Source: SHZL01 sp963815185 (GTDB lineage: Bacteria > Pseudomonadota > Gammaproteobacteria > Xanthomonadales > SZUA-36). From it: 64,000 nucleotides of DNA. The notes beneath the pieces were generated by a model. The model searched no databases, was not told the DNA's origin, and saw nothing but the letters and a program-made list of their open reading frames with translations. Location: NCBI GenBank assembly GCA_963815185.1, contig CAWFGC010000018.1, positions 35,815 to 99,814 on the forward strand, read 5' to 3'. This document shows, in pieces, positions 63,403-64,000 of the stretch (the stretch's first letter is position 1; each line of letters begins with the position of its first letter). A program made the position numbers and the translations under genes.

Positions 63403-63882
63403 TTGGTATTCGGAAGGGTTACCAGCACACTGTTTCTGAGCGGGAGCCTGCTCCTCTCAGGAGGTTTGCAAGCAGGCGAAATCAGCCACGGGCAATTGTT
63501 CGATGAACACTACACCATGCTCTATTTCACCGAGCTTGGCCCTGCCGACCGCTTTTATGGCGAAGTGCTCGGATTGGAGCGCAGCTATGAAGACGACTGG
63601 GTGCATCTGTATAAGGCGACTGCCGATTCCTATATTGGAGCGGTGAAGGAAGGCCCCGGGGCTTTCCACAAGGTACAGACGGAAAATGCGGTGATGGTGA
63701 GCCTGGTCACATCCGACGTGAATGCGGTTTATGCCGGCATTCAGGAACATCAGGATGTGGAAATCATCACGCCACTGCACGACAGTGACTCGGCGCCGAT
63801 CCGCGCCTTCATACTGCGCGACCCCGGTGGTTACACGGTCGAGGTATTTCAGTGGCTGAAGCCCGGCGATTCTGACGGGTAG
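63403..63882 (+). CDS. Exported VOC-superfamily (glyoxalase-like) protein
   Basis: A 159-residue protein with a signal peptide (start TTG at 63403 with GGGAG upstream; cleavage near GLQAGE) and one vicinal-oxygen-chelate unit: MLYFTELGPADRFYGEVLGLE, then FILRDPGGYTVEVFQWL. Metal-ligand candidates are His in EHYTM and Glu in YTVEVF. Single-domain VOC proteins dimerise, and periplasmic ones are uncommon. The substrate is unknown. The 266-bp gap before it (63137-63402) holds no recognisable feature. Confidence 0.78.
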   Translation: MVFGRVTSTLFLSGSLLLSGGLQAGEISHGQLFDEHYTMLYFTELGPADRFYGEVLGLERSYEDDWVHLYKATADSYIGAVKEGPGAFHKVQTENAVMVSLVTSDVNAVYAGIQEHQDVEIITPLHDSDSAPIRAFILRDPGGYTVEVFQWLKPGDSDG

Positions 63883-64000
63883 CAGGCAGTTCAGACCTGC
63901 AGAAAGCCGGCTGTGAATTGCGGCAACGTTGTACAAAAATGGGTTGCACGGCCTTAGGGTGGCACAAGCCGGTCCGGAGCAAGGGGTCTGCTTTCAGGAC

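Overview
The window looks like a chromosomal segment from a proteobacterium, most likely a gammaproteobacterium or a relative with Thauera-like catabolism. It has moderately high GC, a TonB receptor, a Fur-type box, Entner-Doudoroff genes and an N-acetylglutaminylglutamine amide (NAGGN) osmolyte operon. Its centre is a large island for anaerobic degradation of aromatic acids. No rRNA, tRNA, insertion sequence, integrase or CRISPR array was recognised.

Layout. (1) 152-6873, plus strand: a cysteine hydrolase, then a TonB-dependent receptor, a secreted amidohydrolase, a secreted double alpha/beta-barrel protein and a metallo-beta-lactamase-fold lipoprotein, partly translationally coupled; the substrate is unknown. 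(2) 6886-10709: a broken kup K+ transporter gene diverging from a frameshifted kdpD/kdpE-like pair. (3) 10773-15290: a phenylacetate-CoA ligase-like gene (minus), then hemerythrin, DUF2249, a polytopic membrane protein and a double-GNAT protein (plus). (4) 15351-23609: ferredoxin and ATP-dependent benzoyl-CoA reductase (bcrCBAD-fdx, minus), diverging from 2-oxoglutarate:ferredoxin oxidoreductase (korAB) and a ferritin-like protein (plus). (5) 23610-31633: a 569-bp non-coding stretch with a 250-bp inverted-repeat element, then the NAGGN operon, a second M42 peptidase and an OPT transporter. (6) 31676-39766: a BadM-like Rrf2 regulator and a GNAT protein (minus), diverging from 4-hydroxybenzoyl-CoA reductase (hcrCAB) and had-dch-oah, which take the reduced ring to ring opening. 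(7) 39801-48369, minus: phenylacetyl-CoA:acceptor oxidoreductase (padBCD) and phenylglyoxylate dehydrogenase (padE, padH fused to a ferredoxin domain, padG, padI). (8) 48768-53841, plus: an NDP-forming acyl-CoA-synthetase-like protein, a hotdog thioesterase, a transglutaminase-like protein, MoaD, a small membrane protein and a sodium:solute symporter. (9) 53917-64000: an AcuI-like reductase, a glutamine-synthetase-like gene, a Fur-box cupredoxin/FTR1 iron locus, two GTPases, kdgK-eda and a VOC protein.

How the genes work together (inference from family knowledge). Phenylacetate is activated (padJ), oxidised to phenylglyoxylate (padBCD) and decarboxylated to benzoyl-CoA (padEHGI). 4-Hydroxybenzoyl-CoA is dehydroxylated to benzoyl-CoA (hcrABC). 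Benzoyl-CoA is reduced by BcrABCD using ferredoxin re-reduced by KorAB; Dch, Had and Oah then hydrate, oxidise and open the ring. A 20-bp motif shared by the bcr/kor and hcr control regions (15 of 20 identical) is a candidate operator for the BadM-like regulator.

Caution: about 14 genes contain lesions, mostly single-base indels, that break otherwise intact conserved proteins. Most look like consensus errors in short homopolymers. The kup gene, with two in-frame stops plus a frameshift, is the best candidate for true decay.
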